Shown: positions 8,316 through 15,344 of the stretch, one piece after another | Position numbering within the stretch: the stretch's first letter is position 1 | How the letters are laid out: each line of letters starts with the position of its first letter | Origin: DAIPJH01 sp036770365 | GTDB lineage: Bacteria; Pseudomonadota; Alphaproteobacteria; Rickettsiales; UBA998 | Length of the DNA: 25,299 nucleotides | Assembly (NCBI GenBank): GCA_036770365.1 | Contig: DAIPJH010000020.1 | Coordinates: forward strand, 1-25,299 | Direction of reading: 5' to 3' | Position numbers and translations under genes: made by a program | Notes under the pieces: generated by a model | The model's database searches: none | What the model saw: the letters and a program-made list of their open reading frames with translations, nothing else | What the model was told of the DNA's origin: nothing

Positions 8316-10187
8316 TTAGGTTGATATTTCGGTATTTTCTTTTGTGCTGTCTTCTAGTGTGCCACTGCGGAATAAATAGGCAGAACCAAAGCCGCTGACC
8401 ATTTTCAGTGTGTTCAGCCCGCTTGGTTTCTTTTTGAGTGGTGATGTCATTGATGTGGCGGTGGATTGACTTAGGGTTGCTACCTGCTCTGCGGTTAAGG
8501 CTGGCGTTGCTGGTTCTTCTGTAAGTTTAAGTGCCTTACGTAGAGGAAGAAGATGTGTGCCGTAGTGGCGTGCTTTGCCAATGGCTGAAGTGTACAGTGG
8601 AGAGCGAATGTGTGACGCAGAGTGGGAACTGATCGCCCGCACTTTGTCATAGAATTTCATGCACGCATCATCCCAGTCAAGCCCAAGATAATGCATGATA
8701 CTGACCAAGGTCGTTTGAGGCGAGGATACGAGGTCTTCATAGGCAATCTCTAAGATACTGCCTTCAGGAAGTACCGTTTTCCAATGTGCCATCAATGCAT
8801 CATAGATGAGGTGAAATTCACCGAGTTCGCGTAGATCGTAGGCAAAGGGGTGGGGATAGGTAAAATGCTGCTGATAGGCAGACAGACAACTATCCATTTT
8901 ATCACGAGTAATATGGATGATCTTGGCATTGGGAAGGAGTAGTTTTGCCATGCCAAGATAGATAAAGCTGCTTGGCGTATTGTCTGTCACGTAGCGTGAT
9001 GTGGTACGGTTATGGCGACGTTGCAGATATTCGATCCCCATCGCTTGGATGCCTTCTTCGCTCAAATGTAGCGCATAATCAGGAAAACCAAAACGCTCCA
9101 TGGCTGCGTGCGCTTCCATGGTAATGGCGCGAAGATGTGGAGTGTCACTACCTGCGCTGATGCGCGTGTGGCTTGCTAATATTTGTTCTAGCAAGCTTGC
9201 ACCAGAGCGTGGCATCCCAACGATCATGATGGTGCTGTCATCTTGCACAGCATTTTTTGCGTTCTTGGCAAGTAGCTCCGCGGTGAAAATATGTTGGATA
9301 CGTTCAAAAAGCTGTGTGTCTTGTTCAATCGCATAGCGCATGGAAAGGCGTTGTAGTTGATTACCTTTTTTGACATGTTCAAAGGCAATATCATATTTAC
9401 CTAATTTTTCATAGGCACGTCCAAGCGCAAGATGCATGATGACGCGGTCTTCATCGCATGTCTCAGGAGCTTCAAGCTGTAGTAAAAGTACTTGCATGCT
9501 AGCATCTTCCATCGTGTGATGCGGGGTAAGATCACATATATGTGCTAGTGCTTGTGCATTGTTTGGCTGGAGTGATAGCAAAGATTGGTAAACTCCGATA
9601 GCTTCATCATTGCGTGCGAGGTCACGTAATAGTGCGCCCAGTGTGATGTAGGTGCTTGCATCATGAGGCGCGATACTGATGGCATGTTGAAGTACGTGCA
9701 ATGCATCTTCGTAAAGCTCTTGTCTACGAAAAGCCGTCGTGAGGCCAATATACGCAGTGAGTGCTTCAGGAGTTTCTTCAATGAGTTTTTGATAGATCTT
9801 AGCGGCGTGTTCATAACGACCAAGTTGTAATAAGGACTCACCAAGTGCAAGTCCGATCTCAATACGTTCTTTGGTAAAACGTGCGACCTTGGTTAGCCAA
9901 TAAATTGCTTCACGGTGTTTACCACGTTGGTGTAGACTCATGCCAAGGACATGCATCACGCGGAAATTGTGAGGTTTTTGTTGGATCAGTTCACGCGCTA
10001 AACGTTCTGCTTCAGCCAGTTCCCCCTGTTGTAGCATCTGGGTGATGGTGTTCAGGCTTTCATCAATATGGATATTATCTGTTGCACTTACGCCTTTTTC
10101 CTGCACATCCACGGGGGTGGAGAGATGTGCGTGTGACGTGATGTAGGCATCTGTAGAAGATGCGACTTGCGTTGTCTTCTTATCCAT
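8316..10187 (-). CDS. TPR-repeat sulfotransferase-fold protein
   Basis: Fusion of a TPR array with a PAPS-type sulfotransferase domain. In the 623-residue product, TPR-like helices span about 45-280. The catalytic fold starts with the 5'-phosphosulfate-binding loop PRSGASLLEQILASH (326-340) and contains the 3'-phosphate-binding stretch ITRDKMDSCLSAY (426-438), with Arg428 and Ser432. It ends with an IRSPLYTSAIGKARHY-like segment (527-542). These match the Sulfotransfer_3 family, which is widespread in alphaproteobacteria with an N-terminal TPR. The acceptor is unknown; surface glycans, lipids or proteins are all possible. Start ATG 10187 has AGGA four bases upstream. A Ser/Thr/Lys-rich tail (about 560-623) looks disordered. 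The neighbouring ABC ATPase suggests, without proof, that a sulfated product is exported. Confidence 0.9.
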   Translation of the reverse strand: MDKKTTQVASSTDAYITSHAHLSTPVDVQEKGVSATDNIHIDESLNTITQMLQQGELAEAERLARELIQQKPHNFRVMHVLGMSLHQRGKHREAIYWLTKVARFTKERIEIGLALGESLLQLGRYEHAAKIYQKLIEETPEALTAYIGLTTAFRRQELYEDALHVLQHAISIAPHDASTYITLGALLRDLARNDEAIGVYQSLLSLQPNNAQALAHICDLTPHHTMEDASMQVLLLQLEAPETCDEDRVIMHLALGRAYEKLGKYDIAFEHVKKGNQLQRLSMRYAIEQDTQLFERIQHIFTAELLAKNAKNAVQDDSTIMIVGMPRSGASLLEQILASHTRISAGSDTPHLRAITMEAHAAMERFGFPDYALHLSEEGIQAMGIEYLQRRHNRTTSRYVTDNTPSSFIYLGMAKLLLPNAKIIHITRDKMDSCLSAYQQHFTYPHPFAYDLRELGEFHLIYDALMAHWKTVLPEGSILEIAYEDLVSSPQTTLVSIMHYLGLDWDDACMKFYDKVRAISSHSASHIRSPLYTSAIGKARHYGTHLLPLRKALKLTEEPATPALTAEQVATLSQSTATSMTSPLKKKPSGLNTLKMVSGFGSAYLFRSGTLEDSTKENTEIST

Positions 10188-10208
10188 TATGTCCTGCCAA
10201 CGTATGTA

Positions 10209-10236
10209 TTGTTTTTGTTTTTAAATGATTTATAAT
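10209..10236 (+). promoter_or_regulatory. Candidate sigma-70 promoter for the gene at 10319
   Basis: TTGTTT at 10209-10214 and a perfect TATAAT at 10231-10236 are 16 bp apart. The -10 overlaps an ATG at 10235, so that ATG cannot be the translation start if this promoter is used. Transcription would begin near 10243 and leave a leader of about 75 nt. Confidence 0.55.
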
Positions 10237-10318
10237 GACCGACCAGCGTTTGTTTTTATTCGTTCTTGCGTTCGAATGCACAGAAAAAGTGGTAGCCTCA
10301 GCGAGTGGAAGTTATAGC

Positions 10319-10687
10319 ATGTCATCAGCGTTTGCCAAGCCTATTATCATCACCAACGCACATGATTTGTATGCGGTGCTGGCGGAGGCTAATACTGTTG
10401 ATGTTTCTCGTGTCGTGTTGCGTACATCTCCCGAAGCACTGCGGGTATGGGGGGTAGATTATTGGATGGAAGTCTTAGCACAAGCGCGTAGGCGATATGT
10501 CGCGGTTGATTTTGTGCTTTATATTGATGCAGGAGATACCGCAGGACGTATTATGAAAGCGATTTCTGCAGGGTTGTCGCCGCTTGTATGTGATGTGGCG
10601 GATGAGGCACTGCATGAGAAGTTGTCGGAAATTGCAGCGGCGAACCATGTTGAGCTGATCTTTAGCCATGCGTTGCTTTCATCATAG
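10319..10687 (+). CDS. Small hypothetical alpha/beta protein
   Basis: Not recognised. The open frame extends back to an ATG at 10235. I choose the ATG at 10319 because it has GGAAG at 10307-10311 with 7-nt spacing and because a TATAAT box covers the upstream ATG. The 122-residue product alternates predicted strands and helices: PIIIT, VVLRT, VDFVLYID and LSPLVCD, each followed by a helix. It is compact, soluble, without membrane segments or signal peptide, and could be a flavodoxin- or TIM-fragment-like fold. Its 3' end overlaps the convergent gene by 26 bp. The function is unknown. Confidence 0.72.
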   Translation: MSSAFAKPIIITNAHDLYAVLAEANTVDVSRVVLRTSPEALRVWGVDYWMEVLAQARRRYVAVDFVLYIDAGDTAGRIMKAISAGLSPLVCDVADEALHEKLSEIAAANHVELIFSHALLSS

Positions 10688-10997
10688 CAGCACTGTGATG
10701 GGCGATGAGTTCCCATTCTTGCGAAGAAATAGGTTCGGGCGTTATGGCGTGTGTTGCCGTACCGTTTTCTGAGGACAATGTTTTGTAGTGTTCTCTTAGA
10801 AGTGCTAACTCAAGTTCACACCATTTTGCCTGTGTTTGTGATAATTTGATGTAGGCTGCGCTAATGGTTTCGATTTTTGCCTCTTGCGTCCTATCCTTTA
10901 AGGCTTGTTTATGCAGTTGTTCGAGTAGAAAAAGACCAAGCTTTTGATTTTGTTGGATGCGCTTGCGGAGAGCATGAAAACTAGGTGGTCTTGCCAT
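10662..10997 (-). CDS. Small hypothetical helical protein
   Basis: Not recognised. ATG 10997 is preceded by a perfect GAGGA seven bases upstream; the open frame continues to 11045 but without comparable initiation signals. The 111-residue product opens with a basic stretch (ARPPSFHALRKR) followed by long amphipathic helices rich in Gln, Leu, Glu and Lys, giving a coiled-coil-like soluble protein with a single Cys. It could be a nucleic-acid-associated or adaptor protein, but no family is recognised. The gene ends inside the 3' end of the convergent gene at 10319. Confidence 0.65.
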   Translation of the reverse strand: MARPPSFHALRKRIQQNQKLGLFLLEQLHKQALKDRTQEAKIETISAAYIKLSQTQAKWCELELALLREHYKTLSSENGTATHAITPEPISSQEWELIAHHSAAMMKATHG

Positions 10998-11241
10998 GAT
11001 GAATTCCTCTTTTAAAAGAATTGTATAGTACTTTAACTTTATCATTTCCTATGTTTTGAAAATTGTGAAGTTAAGCAGTGTTATAAGATCATAAGGTTAT
11101 GGTTGTTTAACTTCTTATGAAATAGGTACTTATTAAGTAAACGACTATACATCCTGCGAGCGCGTGATGCGGAAGGGGTGTTTCCATGCTGGTATGTTTT
11201 GGGATGCTGTTGTCGCGTATGGTCGTCATTTGAAAAACAAT

Positions 11242-11275
11242 AGGGTGCTATCTGGTGGATAAAACTCACCCTTTT
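11242..11275 (+). terminator. Possible weak rho-independent terminator
   Basis: A 6-bp perfect stem AGGGTG/CACCCT (11242-11247 with 11267-11272) with a 19-nt loop runs directly into TTTT (11272-11275). The loop is long and the U-run short, so this is tentative. If real, it would end a plus-strand transcript beginning in the preceding 150 bp. Confidence 0.25.
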
Positions 11276-11391
11276 GAAGAAAAAAGATGTTTTTGGCTGC
11301 GTTCCTGTTATGTTCTTGGTGACAGGATATAGTCGTTTAGCCTACGCTTTGTTTTCGCTTTGTGAAGTTAATCGACGGACTGCTTTTCTTC

Positions 11392-11417
11392 ATAACCCCC
11401 CAGCGGATGGGGGTTAT
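11392..11417. repeat. Strong 9-bp hairpin upstream of the gene at 11446
   Basis: ATAACCCCC and GGGGGTTAT form a perfect 9-bp stem around an 8-nt loop (11401-11408). No T-run follows on either strand, so this is not a standard terminator. It ends 28 bp before the ATG at 11446 and could be an RNA structure or protein-binding site. Confidence 0.55.
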
Positions 11418-11445
11418 CAAGTCAAAGTGCTATATAGGGTGATGC

Positions 11446-12162
11446 ATGATAAGTTTTTTTACGTTTAGCCTGAATAATATGCCAGATATTTTTTGGATAC
11501 GGTGGATATTCTTTCTGAGTATTGTGCTGGTGACGGCTGCGTGGCATTTGTATCAAAATATTCGTTTTTTGGCGCACCGTCCCGCGAATGAGAGTGCTTA
11601 TGCTCATTCGCTACGTACGATTGCATGGCATCGCTCTGTTGCAATTGTATTGCTAAGTTTTTTATGTTTCTTTTTAGGTTTTATGGGGGATGCAAGGCGT
11701 TTCCATGGTCAACAAACAGAAGCAGAGCTTTCCAACGCGCAACAAGAAAATGCTAATTTAGTTGCCCCTAAGCCAGAAGATGCGACGATTCAGGCGGCTT
11801 TAGCGGCTTATGCAGAAGATCAGGTGGATGAGGTGAAGGGGCGTTATGAAGACAATTTTGTTTCGTATATGTATTTGATGAGTTGTAATAAAATTGAAAA
11901 AAATGATTACACGGTGATTTTGGATGCTCTGAAGCTTGAATTGAAAAATCTTGGTATCACTCAAGATCTCACTGGAAATGTTTACAGTGCTGCTCAAGGG
12001 TCGTATGAAATTTTATATAATGATGTGAAATGTGATGACGCAACGGTCAATCCCGTATTGAGTGGGTATAATGCCGCTTTGGCGCAGATGCGGCAGATGA
12101 TCGCGGCAGATGTCGCAGGTGCGGCAGCGGCGCAGCCTGCTGGAAATAATTCCCAAAAATAG
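11446..12162 (+). CDS. Hypothetical two-helix membrane protein
   Basis: Not recognised. Start ATG 11446 follows AGGG (11436-11439) with 6-nt spacing. The 238-residue product has two membrane helices (about 15-35 and 63-80) joined by a short basic, His-containing loop. A soluble C-terminal domain of about 150 residues follows, with two cysteines (147 and 196) that could pair if it faces the periplasm, and an Ala/Gln-rich end. The short N-terminus and the basic loop between the helices favour the loop in the cytoplasm and both N-terminus and C-domain in the periplasm. It precedes the gene at 12229 by 66 bp on the same strand, and both encode anchored soluble domains, so a shared complex is plausible. 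No function can be assigned. Confidence 0.78.
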   Translation: MISFFTFSLNNMPDIFWIRWIFFLSIVLVTAAWHLYQNIRFLAHRPANESAYAHSLRTIAWHRSVAIVLLSFLCFFLGFMGDARRFHGQQTEAELSNAQQENANLVAPKPEDATIQAALAAYAEDQVDEVKGRYEDNFVSYMYLMSCNKIEKNDYTVILDALKLELKNLGITQDLTGNVYSAAQGSYEILYNDVKCDDATVNPVLSGYNAALAQMRQMIAADVAGAAAAQPAGNNSQK

Positions 12163-12228
12163 AGATTTGTTAACCATTTCTTTAACTTATTGCCTGTATA
12201 CTCAAAGAAAATAGTATAGGTATAGTAC

Positions 12229-12801
12229 ATGGATTTGGCGCGATTTGCATCACCAAAACCCGCTCAGAACCTTGCCGCTGGTTACGGCTATGGGCAGGGT
12301 GTGCGTGCCAAAAAAACCCCAATTAATCAAATCATTATGACGGTTCTTTCCATCATCGTTGCGGTGTGTATTGGACTGTCTATTTTGCGTATGCGTCACC
12401 CTGATATCTACTATAATATTACACTCTCGATGGACGTATTTGGTCTCTCTGCTGATAATGAACAAGAGAAGAAGCGTATTAATAAAATTGCGCTTTTGCC
12501 AATTTCAGATGAGAAAAAAGATTTTCTTATTAAGCATAGCATTTTCATGGGTGCAACACCGCGTATGGTGAAACTTGCGCTTGGTGATCCTCGGATGGAG
12601 CAGCATACTGTGTCACAGCAAAATGCGGCGCAGCCAGTGTTAGTTTATGTGTATCACTTCCCACAAGATAGTCGTCCTACGTTGCTGATGTTTGAAGAAG
12701 ATAAGTTGGTTGCCGCTCAAAAAAGTTCGGTAACGGACGTGAGCTACAGTCAAAACACCGTGCCTGTTGGCGCAGAGGGTCAAGCATCTCCTGCACAATA
12801 A
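12229..12801 (+). CDS. Hypothetical membrane-anchored protein with BamE/SmpA-like region
   Basis: No confident family. ATG 12229 has AGG eight bases upstream. The 190-residue product has a Gly/Tyr/Lys-rich cytoplasmic head (1-30), a single membrane helix (about 32-53) and a soluble domain. Within it, MGATPRMVKLALGDP (107-121) followed by VLVYVYHFP (137-145) and LLMFEEDKLV (152-161) follows the pattern of the BamE/SmpA-OmlA fold: a G-T/P-x3-V-x3-L-G-x-P helix turn, then a strand with Y-x-Y, then F-x3-K-V. BamE itself is a lipoprotein; this protein has a membrane anchor and no lipobox, so it would be a divergent relative. It is probably in an operon with the gene at 11446. The fold suggestion comes from pattern only. 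Confidence 0.75.
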   Translation: MDLARFASPKPAQNLAAGYGYGQGVRAKKTPINQIIMTVLSIIVAVCIGLSILRMRHPDIYYNITLSMDVFGLSADNEQEKKRINKIALLPISDEKKDFLIKHSIFMGATPRMVKLALGDPRMEQHTVSQQNAAQPVLVYVYHFPQDSRPTLLMFEEDKLVAAQKSSVTDVSYSQNTVPVGAEGQASPAQ

Positions 12802-12818
12802 TTATCGCATCAATGGTT

Positions 12819-14468
12819 TCATTTGCTGATTGGTTGGGTGGTCAACAATGGTTGTTTGGTGTTAAGCAATGGCGAAACAAACATCGTATGGTAGTCAAGT
12901 GTGCGTCCGTCCCCAAGGCTATTGGTGCATTTCATGCCTTTGGTGATGCAGTTGCTATGCCACGCGTTCAATAGTTCTTTATTCCAGCCATCAACATATC
13001 CGCCAAAGAGTGAGAATCCACCAATGTTTTTTGCGCCAAGTGCATAGCGATCAGAGGATAAACGCCATTTTTTGGTATCTTCTTTGACATTATAATTAAT
13101 GAAATAGGTAAGAGCTGGGATGGCGGTCGGGTGTGTATCTGGACACGCGCCATGGTCAGGGGCAACGATATGAGATTGATCGTCACTTTCTAAGTTCTTT
13201 CCGTCCCAGCACTGGCGAAACTGTACTTGCATGGTAAGGCGACCTTTTTCACAGATCGGGACGTTAGATGCACGTTTATCGCCACATGAGAAGCTTGCTT
13301 CTTCAAAACCTAAAGAGGTCATTGCCGTTGGCATACCTGTCAACATTTTTAAGCCTGAAGGAATAGGTTTCACAGAGGCGAAAGGAATATTGTGGTTGCT
13401 AGAGGCATACTGCACCGTGATGCTGGTGGGGATTTGCGGATTGCCGTCTGCATCAAGCAGGGCAGGTGTCCAGTAGCTACTCATATTGGCCGTTCCGCCA
13501 TTGCATGTGCTGCGTTTGGTAGGTGCGTTGGGTTGGCTATAATCTGCTTCAGGATGCGTATTACCAAAGAACATGTTGAGGTTAGATTTATCAAATTCAT
13601 TGGGGGCGCGAATCGGGTCATAGTAGGCAAAATGCGAAACTTCACACGTGAAGGCAAAGGTCGAGCGTAGCATAGCGATTATGGTCGGCATGCCACCACC
13701 TAATGCGCCAATGGCGGGGTTGTCGATACCTTCATTGACGCGAAATTCTGGAATAGAATCATTGGCGCAATTTGCAGGGTATTGGCAAAAACGATCTTCT
13801 TCCGGAGCAAACACGTCAGGAGATAACGCTCTTCCACCTTGGGTTAGGGCGTCAAGTCTTGATTGACTTGCAGACTTCACATCTGGGGCAATACGGTACA
13901 TAATATTACCATTTGCATCTTTGACAAGACCTGCTTTAAGCGGGGCGGAAGTTGTGCCACTGAGGTCTTTTTCAGCGGGAGGTGTGTTCGGGGTTGCAGT
14001 CGTCGTGGATTCTGCTGCGGGTGTCGCGGATGCTGCGGGTGCTGTGGGTGTTGAGGTTTCATCTTCTGTTTTGGTTTCACTGATTTTAATCACCATTTCT
14101 ATAGGAGAATTCTCAGTGTCATCCGTAGTAACGCTCGTGACCTTCACATCACATGTTCCTGATTTAGCAGGAAGTGGCATTAAAAAAGGTGCTTCTGCAT
14201 CTTCCAAAGGCTCTGCCATGCATGAAGAGGTGAAAATAATTTTATTCACATCACTTTTGGGCTTTGCCGACAGGGCGTAACTACCACCTGTCGGCACTTC
14301 ATCGCTTAAGTTCATGGCACGCACATCACTTGCTTTTGCGGTGTTATACAGCGAAAAAGCCATATCACTTACCACAGCGTTCGCTGCCGTAGCGGTCGCG
14401 CTTGCGAAAAGTGCAGAGGTGCTAAGCAATAAACTCGTAAAAAAAATAGGTAATGATCTATTTGGCAT
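12819..14468 (-). CDS. Secreted DUF1996 domain protein
   Basis: Exported protein of unknown function. The ATG at 14468 has GGAG with 6-nt spacing and starts a clean signal peptide ending A-N-A (29-31); two in-frame ATGs upstream (14489, 14480) are poorer. The 549-residue product has an N-terminal region of about 100 residues with two Cys (perhaps Ig-like), a Thr/Ala/Pro linker (about 132-177), then a DUF1996 region from about 265. That region shows HFAYYDPIRAP, SNLNMFFGN (295-303), a Cys, SSYWTPALLD (330-339), an H-x-ACP-x-THPTAIPALTYFINY block and GGYVDGWNKELLNAWHSNC near the C-terminus. The His pair I recall in the family motif (S-H-x-H before FFGN) is Asn-x-Asn here. The gene stands alone, convergent with the gene at 12229, behind a dense cluster of TGTCA sites. 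Confidence 0.85.
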   Translation of the reverse strand: MPNRSLPIFFTSLLLSTSALFASATATAANAVVSDMAFSLYNTAKASDVRAMNLSDEVPTGGSYALSAKPKSDVNKIIFTSSCMAEPLEDAEAPFLMPLPAKSGTCDVKVTSVTTDDTENSPIEMVIKISETKTEDETSTPTAPAASATPAAESTTTATPNTPPAEKDLSGTTSAPLKAGLVKDANGNIMYRIAPDVKSASQSRLDALTQGGRALSPDVFAPEEDRFCQYPANCANDSIPEFRVNEGIDNPAIGALGGGMPTIIAMLRSTFAFTCEVSHFAYYDPIRAPNEFDKSNLNMFFGNTHPEADYSQPNAPTKRSTCNGGTANMSSYWTPALLDADGNPQIPTSITVQYASSNHNIPFASVKPIPSGLKMLTGMPTAMTSLGFEEASFSCGDKRASNVPICEKGRLTMQVQFRQCWDGKNLESDDQSHIVAPDHGACPDTHPTAIPALTYFINYNVKEDTKKWRLSSDRYALGAKNIGGFSLFGGYVDGWNKELLNAWHSNCITKGMKCTNSLGDGRTLDYHTMFVSPLLNTKQPLLTTQPISK

Positions 14469-14555
14469 ATACGTCTCCATGATCAGCATTGCATCATCGG
14501 ATGCATGATATTGTGACCTTATGCCACTATTTTAACAATCTTTTATTACACATTT

Positions 14556-14603
14556 ATGACAATTGTGACGAATTTATGTCATTTTCATGACAAAAGCGTG
14601 ACA
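14556..14603. promoter_or_regulatory. Cluster of TGTCA/TGACA half-sites upstream of the DUF1996 gene
   Basis: Within 48 bp there are TGACA at 14557-14561, a perfect palindrome TGTCAT-TTTC-ATGACA at 14577-14592 and TGACA at 14599-14603, plus a degenerate GTGACG near 14565. The array lies about 90-135 bp before the ATG at 14468 on the minus strand. This density suggests an operator for a dimeric regulator. Confidence 0.45.
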
Positions 14604-14631
14604 TCTGAAAAATGTATTTATTTTTCAGATG
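14602..14631. terminator. Palindrome just after queC, possible terminator
   Basis: CATCTGAAAAA (14602-14612) and TTTTTCAGATG (14621-14631) form a perfect 11-bp inverted repeat with an 8-nt loop, 11 bp downstream of the queC stop. The A/T-rich arms make it symmetric and potentially bidirectional. There is no extra T-run beyond the stem, so an operator is the alternative. Confidence 0.4.
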
Positions 14632-14642
14632 ATGCGACGAGA

Positions 14643-15344
14643 TTATTGGTACAAGGTTGTATCAGGAATGTTCGCCGTGACAAAGCCTTTGCGGCGGAGT
14701 TGGCAGGAATCGCAATGGCTGCAGGCCTTACCTGTTGGATCAGGATCATAGCACGAAATGGTTGCGCTATAATCGACACCAAGTGCAACGCCTTGACGAA
14801 TGATGTCTGCTTTGCTGAGGTTAATTAATGGGGTATGAACGCGTAGAGGGTGTTGATCCTGCGTTGCTGCTGCCGTCGCAAGATTTGCCATTTTTTCATA
14901 TGCTTCAATGAAAGCTGGTCTGCAATCGGGATAGCCGCTGTAATCAACAGCATTGACTCCAATAAAAATATCGTATGCACCTAATACTTCTGCCCATGCG
15001 AGTGCGAAAGATAAAAAGATGGTATTACGTGCAGGGACATAGGTAATGGGAATGCCGATGCCCATGGCATCTTCAGCGCGGTCTTTAGGGACGGCGACAT
15101 CGCTAGTGAGTGCGGAACCACCAAAAACGCGTAAATCAATGTTAGCGGTGCGATGTTCGCTCACACCTATCTTTTGACAAACACGCGCCGCCGCCTCTAG
15201 TTCTATGCGGTGACGTTGCCCATAATCAAAGCTAAGTGCATAAGTTTCAAAGCCTTGTGCGTTGGCAATTGCAAGGACGGTTGCAGAGTCTAGACCACCA
15301 CTAACAAGCACCACCGCCTTACGAGATGTTGTTGAATCTACCAT
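14643..15344 (-). CDS. queC: 7-cyano-7-deazaguanine synthase
   Basis: Cytosolic enzyme converting 7-carboxy-7-deazaguanine to preQ0 with ammonia and ATP, in the queuosine tRNA-modification pathway. The 233-residue product has the PP-loop SGGLDS (15-20), the family-typical FDYGQRH and YVPARNTIFLS, and a C-terminal zinc site with Cys198, Cys208, Cys211 and Cys214. Its ATG overlaps the TAA of the upstream OmpA-like gene by one base (TAATG), which implies translational coupling to a functionally unrelated gene. The partners queD, queE and queF are not in the window. Length and motifs are normal and the identification is firm. Confidence 0.96.
   Translation of the reverse strand: MVDSTTSRKAVVLVSGGLDSATVLAIANAQGFETYALSFDYGQRHRIELEAAARVCQKIGVSEHRTANIDLRVFGGSALTSDVAVPKDRAEDAMGIGIPITYVPARNTIFLSFALAWAEVLGAYDIFIGVNAVDYSGYPDCRPAFIEAYEKMANLATAAATQDQHPLRVHTPLINLSKADIIRQGVALGVDYSATISCYDPDPTGKACSHCDSCQLRRKGFVTANIPDTTLYQ

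Larger units (their letters stand above)
11046..11445. other. About 400-bp noncoding block with hairpins, possible small RNA locus
   Basis: No convincing gene: the only open frames (11081-11269 minus, 11274-11468 plus) use GTG or TTG starts, lack Shine-Dalgarno sequences and encode unbalanced, Cys/Tyr-rich or random-looking peptides. Three inverted repeats stand out. AGGGTG (11242-11247) pairs with CACCCT (11267-11272). TCCTGT and ACAGGA near 11305-11330 are nested in GGCT and AGCC. ATAACCCCC (11392-11400) pairs with GGGGGTTAT (11409-11417). I could not match the sequence to 6S, SRP, RNase P, tmRNA, tRNA or a riboswitch. It may encode a small RNA or the leader of the gene at 11446. Confidence 0.35.

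Noticed and set aside
11081..11468. Two short open frames (11081-11269 minus and 11274-11468 plus)
   Set aside because: GTG/TTG starts, no Shine-Dalgarno, unconvincing amino-acid composition, and one overlaps the better-supported start at 11446.
12170..12186. CtrA-like site TTAACCAT followed by TTAAC before the gene at 12229
   Set aside because: The TTAA half-sites are 8 bp apart, not the 7 of the CtrA consensus, and a single AT-rich match is weak evidence.
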